Origin: Hydrogenophaga sp.
GTDB taxonomy: Bacteria; Pseudomonadota; Gammaproteobacteria; Burkholderiales; Burkholderiaceae_C
DNA length: 64,000 bases
Direction: 5' to 3'
NCBI RefSeq assembly: GCF_025699295.1
Contig: NZ_JAILWB010000005.1
Location: 62,001 to 126,000 of the forward strand
Both the position numbers and the translations under genes were made by a program. Numbering within the stretch: position 1 is the stretch's first letter; each line of letters begins with the position of its first letter. This document shows, piece after piece, positions 56,188 through 64,000 of the stretch. Under the pieces are notes generated by a model, which worked only from the letters and a program-made list of their open reading frames with translations, did not search any database and was not told the DNA's origin.

Positions 56188-58029
56188 TTATGGCGAGTCG
56201 GACTGGCTTTGCTGCAGAGCCCACATGCCGGCATACGTCCCACCGCGCGAGACCAGAACCGCATGCGTGCCGCGCTCGACGATCTCGCCGTTGACCAGTA
56301 CCAGGATCTCGTGCGCGTCCACCACGGTGGAGAGGCGGTGCGCGATCACCAGCGTGGTCTTGTTGCGCGCGGCGCTCTTCAGCTCGGCCTGGATCGCGCG
56401 TTCGTTGGCCGAGTCCAGCGCCGAGGTGGCCTCGTCGAAGATCACGATGGGCGGGTTCTTCAGCAGGGTGCGCGCGATCGCCACGCGCTGCTTCTCGCCG
56501 CCCGAGAGCTTGAGGCCGCGCTCGCCCACCATGGTGGCGTAACCCAGCGGCAGGCGCTCGATGAAGCTGTGGATGTGGGCCGCCTGCGCGGCCTGTACCG
56601 CGGCCTCGTGCCCCGCGTCCGGGCGGCCGTACAGGATGTTGTATTCGATGGTGTCGTTGAACAGCACCGTGTCCTGCGGCACGATGCCGATGGCCTGGCG
56701 CAGGCTGGCCTGCGTCACGTCGCGGATGTCCTGGCCGTCGATCGTGATCGCGCCGGCGCCGATGTCGTAGAAGCGGTAGAGCAGTCGCGCCAGCGTGCTC
56801 TTGCCCGAACCCGAGGGACCGACCACCGCCACCGTCCTGCCTGGCGGGATCTCGAAGCTGACGCCGTGCAGGATCTCGCGCGCGGGCTCATAGGAAAAGT
56901 GCACGTTCTCGAACTTCACGGCGGGCGGCCCGGCCAGCGCGAGCGGCTGCGCACCGGGCGCGTCGGCAATCTCGCGCTCCTTCTCCAGCAGCACGAACAT
57001 CTTGTCCAGGTCGGTCAGGCTCTGCTTGATCTCGCGGTACAGCACGCCGAGGAAACCGAGCGGGATGTAGAGCTGGATCATGAAGGCATTGACCATCACC
57101 AGGTCGCCCAGCGTGAGTTCGCCACTGACCACGCCCTGCGTGGCGCGCCAGAGCATCAGCACCAGCGCGATGGCGATCACCAGTTGCTGGCCGGCGTTGA
57201 GCAGGGACAGCGTGGTCTGGCTCTTGATGCGCGCGCGCCGCAGCTTCTCCAGCGCCTCGTCATAGCGCCGCGCTTCAAAGCCTTCGTTGTTGAAGTACTT
57301 GACCGTCTCGTAGTTCAGCAGCGAGTCGATGGCGCGGCTCTGGCTGGTGGACTCCAGCTCGTTCATCTGGCGCCGGAACTTCGTGCGCCACTCGGTCACC
57401 ACCACGGTGAAGCTCACGTACAGCACCAGCGCCACCAGCGTGATCCACACATAGCCCATGTCGAACTTCGTGCCCAGCAGCGCGAGCACCATCGCCACCT
57501 CGATCAGCGTGGGAAAGATGCTGTAGAGCGAGTACGAGATCAGCGACTGCACGCCGCGCGTGCCGCGTTCGATGTCGCGCGTCATGCCGCCGGTCTGGCG
57601 CTCCAGGTGAAAGCGCAGGCTCAGCGCATGCAGGTGACCGAAGACCTGCAGCGCGATGCTGCGTGTGGCGCCTTCGGTGGCCTTGGCGAACACGAGTTCA
57701 CGCAATTCGGTGAAGACGCTGGTCGACAGGCGCAGCAGGCCGTAGGCCAGCAGCAGGCCCAGCGGCACCACCAGCAGCGACTCGACACTGCCGGGCTTGA
57801 TGGTCATGGCGTCGACCAGCTCCTTGAGCAGCAGCGGCACGCTCACGTTGGCCATCTTCGCGCCCACCATGAAGCCCAGCGCCAGCACCACGCGCAGCTT
57901 GTACTGCCACAGGTAGGGCAGCAGGCGCCCAAGCGTGACCCAGTCGGAACGCTGCGCCGGCTTGCCCCCGGGCGTGGTGGGGCTGGCGGGCAAGGCGATG
58001 GTGGAACGGGCGGAGGAGTCGGGGCGCAT
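56188..58029 (-). CDS. Atm1-type ABC exporter
   Basis: A 613-residue half-transporter with an N-terminal membrane domain (six segments, about 45-330) and an ATPase domain. Walker A is GPSGSGKST (404-412), the signature is LSGGEKQRVAIART and Walker B is PPIVIFDEATSALD. The Atm1/HMT1 hallmark YETVKYFNNEGFEARRYDEAL is present. Bacterial members export glutathione-linked metal or persulfide compounds, so such a substrate is likely. The start chosen opens a 30-residue cytoplasmic lead-in. Confidence 0.93.
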   Translation of the reverse strand: MRPDSSARSTIALPASPTTPGGKPAQRSDWVTLGRLLPYLWQYKLRVVLALGFMVGAKMANVSVPLLLKELVDAMTIKPGSVESLLVVPLGLLLAYGLLRLSTSVFTELRELVFAKATEGATRSIALQVFGHLHALSLRFHLERQTGGMTRDIERGTRGVQSLISYSLYSIFPTLIEVAMVLALLGTKFDMGYVWITLVALVLYVSFTVVVTEWRTKFRRQMNELESTSQSRAIDSLLNYETVKYFNNEGFEARRYDEALEKLRRARIKSQTTLSLLNAGQQLVIAIALVLMLWRATQGVVSGELTLGDLVMVNAFMIQLYIPLGFLGVLYREIKQSLTDLDKMFVLLEKEREIADAPGAQPLALAGPPAVKFENVHFSYEPAREILHGVSFEIPPGRTVAVVGPSGSGKSTLARLLYRFYDIGAGAITIDGQDIRDVTQASLRQAIGIVPQDTVLFNDTIEYNILYGRPDAGHEAAVQAAQAAHIHSFIERLPLGYATMVGERGLKLSGGEKQRVAIARTLLKNPPIVIFDEATSALDSANERAIQAELKSAARNKTTLVIAHRLSTVVDAHEILVLVNGEIVERGTHAVLVSRGGTYAGMWALQQSQSDSP

Positions 58030-58067
58030 GCGGGAGAATGGGACGTCGTCGTCCACAGATTGTGCCC

Positions 58068-58508
58068 ATGTCACCCGAATCAAGCCCGAACCCCGAAACC
58101 ACCCTGCCGAAGGATCGCGAGTTGGTCCTCAAGGTCATCCCCATGCCGGCCGACTGCAACGCCAACGGGGACATCTTCGGTGGTTGGGTCATGGCCCAGG
58201 TCGACCTGGCCGGCGCGGTGCTGCCAGCGCGCCATGCGCGCGAGCGCATGGCCACGGTGGCGGTGAACCAGTTCGTCTTCAAGCAGCCGGTGCGCGTGGG
58301 CGACATCCTGAGCTTCTTCTCCCACATCACGCGCGTGGGCCGCACCTCGGTCACGGTGCAGGTCGAGGTGTTCGCCGAACGGTTCTCGATGCAGGGCCAG
58401 TACCTGAAGGTGACCGAGGCCAGCCTGACCTATGTAGCGATCGACGAAAACGGTCGGCCCAAGCCGATTTCACGTGACGATGATGCCCCGCCGGCCATGC
58501 CGGGCTGA
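58068..58508 (+). CDS. Acyl-CoA thioesterase, hotdog fold
   Basis: A 146-residue YciA-like thioesterase. DCNANGDIFGGWVMAQVDLAG holds the conserved N-x-x-GDIFGG-x5-D active-site segment, and the following strands with VTVQVEVFAERF complete the hotdog fold. It hydrolyses acyl-CoA esters and lies divergent from the ABC exporter, 38 bases apart. The upstream in-frame ATG at 58038 would add ten residues in the exporter promoter. Confidence 0.92.
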   Translation: MSPESSPNPETTLPKDRELVLKVIPMPADCNANGDIFGGWVMAQVDLAGAVLPARHARERMATVAVNQFVFKQPVRVGDILSFFSHITRVGRTSVTVQVEVFAERFSMQGQYLKVTEASLTYVAIDENGRPKPISRDDDAPPAMPG

Positions 58509-58514
58509 GCGGCT

Positions 58515-59258
58515 TCAGCCCTGGCGCCAGCGTGTGCGCCAGGTGGCGTAGATGCGCGCGGCCAGCGCCTCGCTGCCGGCCAGGTGCACACCGGTGGCGG
58601 CGTGCATGCCCGCCGGGTCCTGCACGCTGTCGCGGTGCAGCAGCACGTGCACGGGGTAAGCCTCGCCGGGGCGTTCCAGCCAGTGGGCGATCTTGGCCGG
58701 CGTGATCTCGATGTGGAACTGCATGGCCAGGTGCGGGCCGAGCGCGAAGGCCTGGTGCGCGCAGGTGGGTGACGAAGCGATCACCTCGGCGCCTGGCGGC
58801 AGCACCACGAAGCTGTCCTGGTGCCACTGGAAGACGGTGGGCGCGGTGTCGTCACCGAACCAGTCGCGCGCCGCCGCGCTGCCGCTGTGGGCCATCGGCC
58901 ACCAGCCCACCTCGGGCTGGGGCAGCCGCTGCACCCGCCCGCCGAAGGCCCGCGCCATCAGCTGCCCGCCCAGGCAGTGCCCGATCACCGGAATGCCCAG
59001 CGCATCGGCCTCGCGAATCAGCGCCTCGGCCTGGCGCAGCGTGGGGCGGTCGTCGTTGGCGCTCCAGGCACCGCCCAGCACCGCCAGCCCGCAGTAACCG
59101 CGCACCGAGGCCGGGTAGTCCTCGCCGGCCTCGGCGCAGCGCAGGTGCCACGAAACGCCTTGCGCATCGAGCCACTGCCCCAGGAACCCCGGGCCGTCCT
59201 CGAACAGGTGTTGCAGCACCAGCACCTCGGCCGGCGCTTGAAAGTCGGAAGCGCTCAT
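58515..59258 (-). CDS. Class I glutamine amidotransferase-like protein
   Basis: A 247-residue protein with the catalytic triad of class I amidotransferases: Cys95 in GHCLGGQ, and His182 and Glu184 in QFHIE. It lacks a synthase partner in the neighbourhood, so it is likely a stand-alone hydrolase or amidase of the GMP-synthase GATase type. It converges with the thioesterase (six bases between stops). The substrate is unknown. Confidence 0.88.
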   Translation of the reverse strand: MSASDFQAPAEVLVLQHLFEDGPGFLGQWLDAQGVSWHLRCAEAGEDYPASVRGYCGLAVLGGAWSANDDRPTLRQAEALIREADALGIPVIGHCLGGQLMARAFGGRVQRLPQPEVGWWPMAHSGSAAARDWFGDDTAPTVFQWHQDSFVVLPPGAEVIASSPTCAHQAFALGPHLAMQFHIEITPAKIAHWLERPGEAYPVHVLLHRDSVQDPAGMHAATGVHLAGSEALAARIYATWRTRWRQG

Positions 59259-59282
59259 GCCGACATCATAGGAAGCGGTCGA

Positions 59283-60140
59283 TCAGAACGCCCCGCCGCG
59301 CACGAAACGCGCGATGCCCTCCACCACTTCGGCCTCCTGCCCGACGAAGCCATGCGGCGTGCGGCCTTCGCAGGCTTCGAGCCCGCGCGGCGCGGGCTGC
59401 GCCGGGCCACCGGTCATGGTGACCACCTGCTCGCGCGGGCTCCGGGTGCGCGCCACGATGCGTCCCATCTCGCTGGCCGGCGAGCGCACGCAGCTGTCGC
59501 CGGCATGGCCCACCACCAGCACCGGCATGCGGATGTCTTCCAGCGGCAGGTCGAACACGGAATGCGCCACCCAGTCCTTCTTCGCGCCGGCCTGCCCGGC
59601 CATCAGCGCCGAGGTCAGCACCACGCCGTCGGGCGCGGCTGGCCCGCTCAGGCGCGAAGCGGCGTTCACGGCCGAGATGGCCCCGCGGCTCGTGCCCACC
59701 ACCCAGACCGCGCCCTGGGTGCGCGTGCGCAGGGCGGCAATGAGCTGGCCCAGGTCCTGCGCGTGCCGGGGCGCGATGCGGTAACCGCCCAGACCGTCTT
59801 CACCCTGCCAGTCGGCGGGCGCATCCACCAGCGCCGTGCCCAGGCCGGCCGCGCCGAACAGTGGAATCGAGCGCACCAGCGAGTTGCCCTTGAGCTTGCG
59901 CGCGCAACCCTTGTCGTCCAGGTCGATGTGGCCGTGGCCACCGGGCAGCAGCAACAGCGTGACGGGCGCGCCGGACGCGGCTGCCGGCGGCATGAAGGCC
60001 ATGCGGGTGCTGCTGCCCTCACGTGTCGCCAGCGTCACCACCTCGCCACAGACCCCACCACCCGGCACCGGCTGCGCCCATGCAGCGGCCGCGGTCAGGC
60101 ACAACGGCAGCAGGAACGGGCGCATCCGACGGTGCAACAT
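59283..60140 (-). CDS. Exported alpha/beta hydrolase
   Basis: A 285-residue protein with a signal peptide (MLHRRMRPFLLPLCLTAAAAW, cut near residue 22) and an alpha/beta hydrolase fold. The nucleophile elbow is VGTSRGA (Ser151), the oxyanion region is LLLPGGHGH and ...TPHGF carries the probable catalytic His. A perfect AGGAGG six bases before the ATG at 60140 decides the start over the longer frame and over the ATG at 60125. The substrate is unknown. Confidence 0.85.
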   Translation of the reverse strand: MLHRRMRPFLLPLCLTAAAAWAQPVPGGGVCGEVVTLATREGSSTRMAFMPPAAASGAPVTLLLLPGGHGHIDLDDKGCARKLKGNSLVRSIPLFGAAGLGTALVDAPADWQGEDGLGGYRIAPRHAQDLGQLIAALRTRTQGAVWVVGTSRGAISAVNAASRLSGPAAPDGVVLTSALMAGQAGAKKDWVAHSVFDLPLEDIRMPVLVVGHAGDSCVRSPASEMGRIVARTRSPREQVVTMTGGPAQPAPRGLEACEGRTPHGFVGQEAEVVEGIARFVRGGAF

Positions 60141-60218
60141 GCAAGGCCTCCTGGCAACAGAGTCCCTGTGAAGCGACGAACGCGCCAGCGCAGTGGACGG
60201 CAGACGGCGCGCCAAGGC

Positions 60219-61019
60219 TCAGAACCGGCCGTGCCGCCCCTGCCCTGCGGCGAAGCGCTGCGCGCCTTCCAGCGCATCGGGAATGCGCGCCTTGCCGCGC
60301 GCCCATTCCTGCTGCAGCGCCGCGCCCAGCGGCAGATCCCACTGAGCGAACGCGCTTTCGCGGTCGGCGCGCATCGTGGCCTGCGGAAAACCGGCGAGCT
60401 GGCGCGCCAGCGCGATCGCGGCCTCACGCGCCTGGCCACTGGGCACGACGCGGTTGGCCAGGCCCATCTGCAGCGCTTCGGGCGCTTCCACCTTGCGCCC
60501 GGTGAGGATCAGGTCCATCGCGTGGCCCATGCCGATCAGGCGCGGCAGGCGCACCGTGCCGCCATCGATCAGCGGCACGCCGAAGCGGCGGCAGAAGACG
60601 CCGAAGTAGGCGTCTTCCTCCATCACGCGCAGGTCGCACCAGAGCGCGAGCTCCATGCCGCCGGCCACGGCCGCGCCGCTCACGGCGGCGATCACGGGTT
60701 TGGAGAGCTGCAGCCGCGAAGGGCCCATGGGGCCGAGGGCGCGTGCGTCGTCGGTGGCGAAGTCGAGCTGGTCCAGCCCGCCGGCCTCGCCCGAGGCCGC
60801 CAGCCGCGCGCCGTACTGCAGGTCCCAGCCGGCGCAGAAGTGGCCGTGCGCGCCGTGGAACACGGCCACGCGCGCGTCGGCATCGTCCTCGAACGCGAGG
60901 AAGGCCGCGTGCAGCGCCTGCGCGGTGGGGCTGTCGACGGCGTTGCGCACCTCGGGGCGGTCGAGAGTGACGATCCAGACCTCGCCCAGTTTTTCGGTGG
61001 TGACGGCTGGTGGGTTCAT
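60219..61019 (-). CDS. Enoyl-CoA hydratase/isomerase-family protein
   Basis: A 266-residue crotonase-fold enzyme. The oxyanion-hole elements are GHFCAGWDL and SGAAVAGGMELAL, and RRFGVPLIDGGTVRL carries the usual active-site carboxylate region, though with no clear Glu pair. The start overlaps nothing; the AtuA-associated gene ends two bases upstream, which makes a three-gene unit for acyl-CoA or terpene-like substrates. Family members differ in reaction, so hydratase activity is only likely. Confidence 0.9.
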   Translation of the reverse strand: MNPPAVTTEKLGEVWIVTLDRPEVRNAVDSPTAQALHAAFLAFEDDADARVAVFHGAHGHFCAGWDLQYGARLAASGEAGGLDQLDFATDDARALGPMGPSRLQLSKPVIAAVSGAAVAGGMELALWCDLRVMEEDAYFGVFCRRFGVPLIDGGTVRLPRLIGMGHAMDLILTGRKVEAPEALQMGLANRVVPSGQAREAAIALARQLAGFPQATMRADRESAFAQWDLPLGAALQQEWARGKARIPDALEGAQRFAAGQGRHGRF

Positions 61020-61020
61020 T

Positions 61021-61425
61021 TCATTTTTCCAATGGAAGGGCGGGCGGGCCCTCACCCCACCACGCCACGCGCGGCGCGCCCAGGGCTTCGTCCAGTTCGG
61101 CCGTTGTCACCTCGATCTCCATGCGCAACAGCGCCCCCGCCATGGCCTTGCCCAGGTTGTCCAGGCGCAGGTTGCGCGCGCCGCCGCCCTGCAGCGCGCC
61201 GCGCAGCACGAACTTGAGCGCCAGGATGTTGGGCAGCGGCCAGGCGTCCACCTCGCCCGGCAGCCAGGGCGCGAAGTGGGCCTGCACGCGCTGCGCGGTC
61301 ACTTCGCGCGCCAGCAGCCGGTAGCCGGCCTCGTTCCAGGCGAACAGGCCGAAGTCGACCCAGTCGGCCTTGTCGCCGCTGCGCGCGTGCGCGATGCGCA
61401 CCAGGGGGATGCGGACCGTGCTCAC
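61021..61425 (-). CDS. AtuA-associated small subunit
   Basis: A 134-residue protein. IPLVRIAHARSGDKADWVDFGL is the family start; GALLRMEIEVT lies in the C-terminal half. Such small proteins are found directly behind AtuA genes and in larger proteins are fused to its C-terminus, so it is the likely partner of the next gene. Its start overlaps the AtuA stop by four bases, which suggests coupled translation. Confidence 0.87.
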   Translation of the reverse strand: MSTVRIPLVRIAHARSGDKADWVDFGLFAWNEAGYRLLAREVTAQRVQAHFAPWLPGEVDAWPLPNILALKFVLRGALQGGGARNLRLDNLGKAMAGALLRMEIEVTTAELDEALGAPRVAWWGEGPPALPLEK

Positions 61426-62843
61426 TGGCTTGTCTCTCCCATGACGTCGACCTGCACGCCCGCTTCCACCGCGGCCCGGGGAATGAGCGTGGGCCAGATG
61501 CCCAGCAGTTCACTGGTGTTGTGCAGGCCGGTGAAGCCGCAGGTGTAGGCCGGGCCGCTCAGGCCGATCCAGGGGAACAGGCGGCCGAAGCCGTCGGCGG
61601 CGGCCTTGTCCTGGGTGCGCAGCACCAGGCGGGTCCAGATCTCGTTGCTCTGGTTCAGCGCGTCGGCCGCCGGCAGCGGCGCGAGCGCGCCGTGCGCGGA
61701 ATTCAGGCCCGGGTATTCCACATAAAGCTCGTCGTGCGGGATGCGCTTGTCCTGCAGCAGCGTGCGGATGGTGGCCTGCGCGGCCTGTGCCTTGTCCCAG
61801 GCGTCGGGCCACGAAAAGCCCCAGGTCACCTCGGCCTTGAAGCCGTCGCGGTAGCCCGCCACCACCTTGAGCGTGTCGGTGGGCGCGGCGCCACGCGCGC
61901 CGGTCAGGCGCACGCGGTCATTGCCCTCGTCCTGCAGTTCGATGCCACCCATGTCCAGCACCACGTCGGGCGAGAAGTAGGCGTGCGGGTTGTGCACCTC
62001 GTACAGCAGCTGCTGGCGCACGGTGTCGAAGTTGACGCGCCCGCCGGTGCCCGGCGCCTTGGTGATGAAGGCGGTGCCGTCCTCCTGCACCTCGGCAATG
62101 GGGTAGCCGATGTGCGCGAGGTCGGGAATGGCCTGCCACGCGCCCTGGCTGCCGAAGTTGCCGCCACTGCCCTGGCCCGAGCATTCCAGCAGGTGGCCGA
62201 CGGTGAGGCCCTGTGCCAGCCGGTTCAGGTCGCGCTCGCCACGTGCGCCCTCCAGCGTCCAGCCCAGCGCGTGCACCAGCGGCCCGAGGAACAGCGCGGC
62301 GTCGGCCACGCGGCCGGTGATCACGATGTCGGCACCCGCGTCGAGCGCGGCCACGATGGGCTTCGCCCCCAGGTAGGCGTTGCCGAATACCAGGCGCTCG
62401 CGCACGCCGGCCACGGGTGCGCCGGTGAACAGGTGGGCGAAGGCATCGGCGGGCGTGGCGTCGTCGAGCAGGCGCGGCAGCACGTCGTCGCCGGTCACCA
62501 CCGCCACGCGCGCCTGCCAGCCCCTGGCCTTGAACGCCGCGAGCACCGCCTGCGCCGCGCCAGCCGGGTTCAGGCCGCCCGCATTGCACACAAAGCGCAC
62601 GCCGCGCTCGCGCATCAGCGGCCACAGCTTCATCAGCATGGGCACGACGTCGCGCGCGTAGCCCAGCGCCGGGTCGCGCTGGCGGTCTTTCTGCAGGATG
62701 GCCAGCGTGAGTTCGGCCAGGTGATCGCTGGCGATGAACTGCACGCCGCCGCGTTCGATGCTCGCGGCCACGGGCTCCCAGTTGTCGCCGTAGAAGCCCA
62801 GGCCGGCGCCAATGCGTACGGATTTCATGGGTGTGATCTTCAT
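61422..62843 (-). CDS. AtuA-family acyclic terpene utilisation protein
   Basis: A 473-residue protein (DUF1446/AtuA). VRIGAGLGFYGDNWEP near the start and ECSGQGSGGNFG and DVVLDMGGIEL in the middle are family sequences. In Pseudomonas, AtuA belongs to the citronellol/geranyl degradation cluster, but homologues occur widely without the rest of that pathway, as here. ATG 62843 and ATG 62828 are both possible; the first has a GAGG element close before it. The gene is the first of a unit with the small subunit and the enoyl-CoA hydratase. Confidence 0.85.
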   Translation of the reverse strand: MKITPMKSVRIGAGLGFYGDNWEPVAASIERGGVQFIASDHLAELTLAILQKDRQRDPALGYARDVVPMLMKLWPLMRERGVRFVCNAGGLNPAGAAQAVLAAFKARGWQARVAVVTGDDVLPRLLDDATPADAFAHLFTGAPVAGVRERLVFGNAYLGAKPIVAALDAGADIVITGRVADAALFLGPLVHALGWTLEGARGERDLNRLAQGLTVGHLLECSGQGSGGNFGSQGAWQAIPDLAHIGYPIAEVQEDGTAFITKAPGTGGRVNFDTVRQQLLYEVHNPHAYFSPDVVLDMGGIELQDEGNDRVRLTGARGAAPTDTLKVVAGYRDGFKAEVTWGFSWPDAWDKAQAAQATIRTLLQDKRIPHDELYVEYPGLNSAHGALAPLPAADALNQSNEIWTRLVLRTQDKAAADGFGRLFPWIGLSGPAYTCGFTGLHNTSELLGIWPTLIPRAAVEAGVQVDVMGETSQ

Positions 62844-62992
62844 GGCGCCTCGGCGACTCAGGATGGGGGACAACCCCTAGCGGCAGTCCCACGCAAGACA
62901 GCTATAAATTGCGCACAACATCTGACAGGCCTGCCATACATATTGCAGCACCGCGGCACCACCAGGGCGGTCGGACACCAAGGAGACAACGC

Positions 62993-63868
62993 GTGCAATT
63001 GCTGCAACTGCTCATCAGCGGTGTGGCCCAGGGCTGCATCTACGGGCTCATCGCCCTGGGCTTCGTGCTGATCTACAAGGCCACCGAAACGGTGAGCTTC
63101 GCCCAGGGTGACCTGATGATGGTGGGCGCCTTCGGCGGCCTGGCCGCCATGACCATGCTGGGCTTTCCGTTCTGGCTCTCGGTGCCGGCCGCGATCGCTG
63201 CCATGGGCCTGTTCGGCGTGCTGCTCGAACGCGTGGTGATCCGCCCCATCCTGGGGCAGCCGGCCTTCTCGATCGTGATGCTCACCATCGGCGTGGGCTA
63301 CACGCTGCGCGGGCTGATCACCATGATCCCCGACATCGGCACCGACACGCACACCCTGCCCGTGCCCTACGCCAACGAGGTGCTGCGCATGGGCGAGCTG
63401 GTGGTCTCGGCCGAACAGATCGTGGTGATCGGCTCCACCGCCATCCTCTGCGCCGGCCTGTTCGCCATGTTCCGCTACAGCAAGCTGGGCATCGCGATGC
63501 AGGCGTCCTCGCAGAACCAGCTGGCCGCGTACTACATGGGCATTCCGGTCAAGCGGCTCAACGGCCTGGTGTGGGGCCTGGCCGCGGCGGTGGCGGCCAT
63601 CGCCGGCCTGCTGCTCGCGCCCATCACCTTCGTGCACGCCAACATGGGATTCATCGGCCTCAAGGCCTTTCCCGCCGCGGTGGTGGGCGGCTTCGGCAGC
63701 CTGCCCGGCGCCATCGTGGGCGGTCTCATCATCGGCATCGTCGAGGCGGTGGCGGGTTTCTATGCGCCCGAAGGCATCAAGGACGTGGCGCCCTACGTGG
63801 TCGTGCTGATCATGCTGGTGCTCAAGCCCAATGGCTTGTTCGGCGAAAAACTCAGGAAAAAAGTATGA
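62993..63868 (+). CDS. Branched-chain amino-acid-type ABC permease LivH (GTG start)
   Basis: A 291-residue permease with about eight membrane segments, of the LivH family. SGVAQGCIYGLIALGFVLIYKA is the classical N-terminal helix and AFPAAVVGGFGSLPGAIVGG the conserved C-terminal loop. AAGGAG lies eight bases before the GTG, which decides the start. It is divergent from the AtuA unit. A livM-like gene probably follows beyond the window. The substrate could be a branched-chain amino acid, amide or urea. Confidence 0.92.
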   Translation: MQLLQLLISGVAQGCIYGLIALGFVLIYKATETVSFAQGDLMMVGAFGGLAAMTMLGFPFWLSVPAAIAAMGLFGVLLERVVIRPILGQPAFSIVMLTIGVGYTLRGLITMIPDIGTDTHTLPVPYANEVLRMGELVVSAEQIVVIGSTAILCAGLFAMFRYSKLGIAMQASSQNQLAAYYMGIPVKRLNGLVWGLAAAVAAIAGLLLAPITFVHANMGFIGLKAFPAAVVGGFGSLPGAIVGGLIIGIVEAVAGFYAPEGIKDVAPYVVVLIMLVLKPNGLFGEKLRKKV

Positions 63869-63919
63869 GGAAGCCACAGCACCGCGAACACCACAACGCC
63901 ATCCAGGGCCACAGCGGAA

Positions 63920-63985
63920 CCGGCTTCGCCGGGCCGCTCGTGGCGCCCCCCTGGGGGGGTAGCGCCGCAGGCGATGCGGGGGGGC
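63920..63985 (+). repeat. GC-rich intergenic repeat with hairpins
   Basis: Contains the stem CCGGC-TTC-GCCGG (63920-63932) and a second stem of six C and six to seven G around one T (63946-63959), then a GCGCCGCAGGC segment. Elements with such a translated pattern are frequent between genes of Comamonadaceae. It lies between livH and a possible livM start and may affect message stability. Confidence 0.6.
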
Positions 63986-63986
63986 T

Positions 63987-64000
63987 ATGAGGTTTCTCTT
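63987..64000 (+). CDS. Possible start of the next permease gene (livM-like)
   Basis: The window ends 14 bases into a possible frame ATGAGGTTTCTCTT (M-R-F-L...). LivM permeases often begin MRFL, and they normally follow livH. There is no strong ribosome binding site because the G-rich repeat runs directly into the start. Only the context supports it. Confidence 0.35.

Noticed and set aside
1-64000. CRISPR arrays, tRNA genes, prophage genes or transposases
   Set aside because: No spaced identical repeats of CRISPR type, cloverleaf-like sequence with CCA-end context, or transposase/integrase reading frame other than XerC was seen.

Overview
The window is very GC-rich, gene-dense bacterial chromosome. 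The dcw order, the long MurD, an NUDIX-MBL fusion, the DUF484/XerC/DapF group and the intergenic repeat at the right end point to a betaproteobacterium of the Burkholderiales, most likely a Comamonadaceae (Hydrogenophaga/Acidovorax-like). This assignment is by protein and gene-order recognition only.

Layout. 1-3056 (+): the end of a possible TonB-type protein, mtgA, a PlsC-type acyltransferase, a CdsA-like protein and ruvC. 3064-21915 (-): a 58-residue membrane protein, lpxC, then the complete division and cell wall cluster, read as mraZ-rsmH-ftsL-ftsI-murE-murF-mraY-murD-ftsW-murG-murC-ddl-ftsQ-ftsA-ftsZ. Most joints overlap by 1-11 bases. The cluster starts at a promoter with four 10-bp-spaced AGTG repeats, the expected MraZ operator. 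22239-32019 (-): hslVU, a STAS-domain protein, dksA with a long histone-H1-like tail, a CobW-type GTPase, a DsrE-like exported protein, xerC, DUF484 and dapF. 32206-37878 (+): a PotABCD-type ABC importer operon with a Tat-exported binding protein, a GntR/FCD regulator and an Asp/Glu/hydantoin-racemase-family enzyme. 37928-39649 (+): an NUDIX-MBL fusion.

39650-47168 (+) is an accessory island: a type I restriction-modification locus (hsdM, hsdS, an AlbA/Schlafen-type gene, hsdR). Its hsdS half has visibly lower GC, and it sits between the NUDIX-MBL gene and rnpB (RNase P RNA, minus strand). 47562-64000 is mixed: a MATE transporter, DUF2239, a COG2509 flavoprotein, a glycine-zipper lipoprotein-like protein, htpX, DUF3025, pyrC, a LysR regulator, an Atm1-type ABC exporter, an acyl-CoA thioesterase, a glutamine-amidotransferase-like protein, an exported hydrolase, an enoyl-CoA hydratase/AtuA group, and a divergent branched-chain amino-acid permease (livH) followed by a family-typical repeat and perhaps the start of livM.

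No tRNA, CRISPR, prophage or intact insertion sequence was seen. The most interesting points are: DUF2239 reads as a ribbon-helix-helix regulator next to two 19-bp-spaced operator-like repeats; the MraZ box; the chimeric DksA; the acidic insert in MurD; the extra C-terminal module of HsdS; and the racemase that lacks its second catalytic cysteine.
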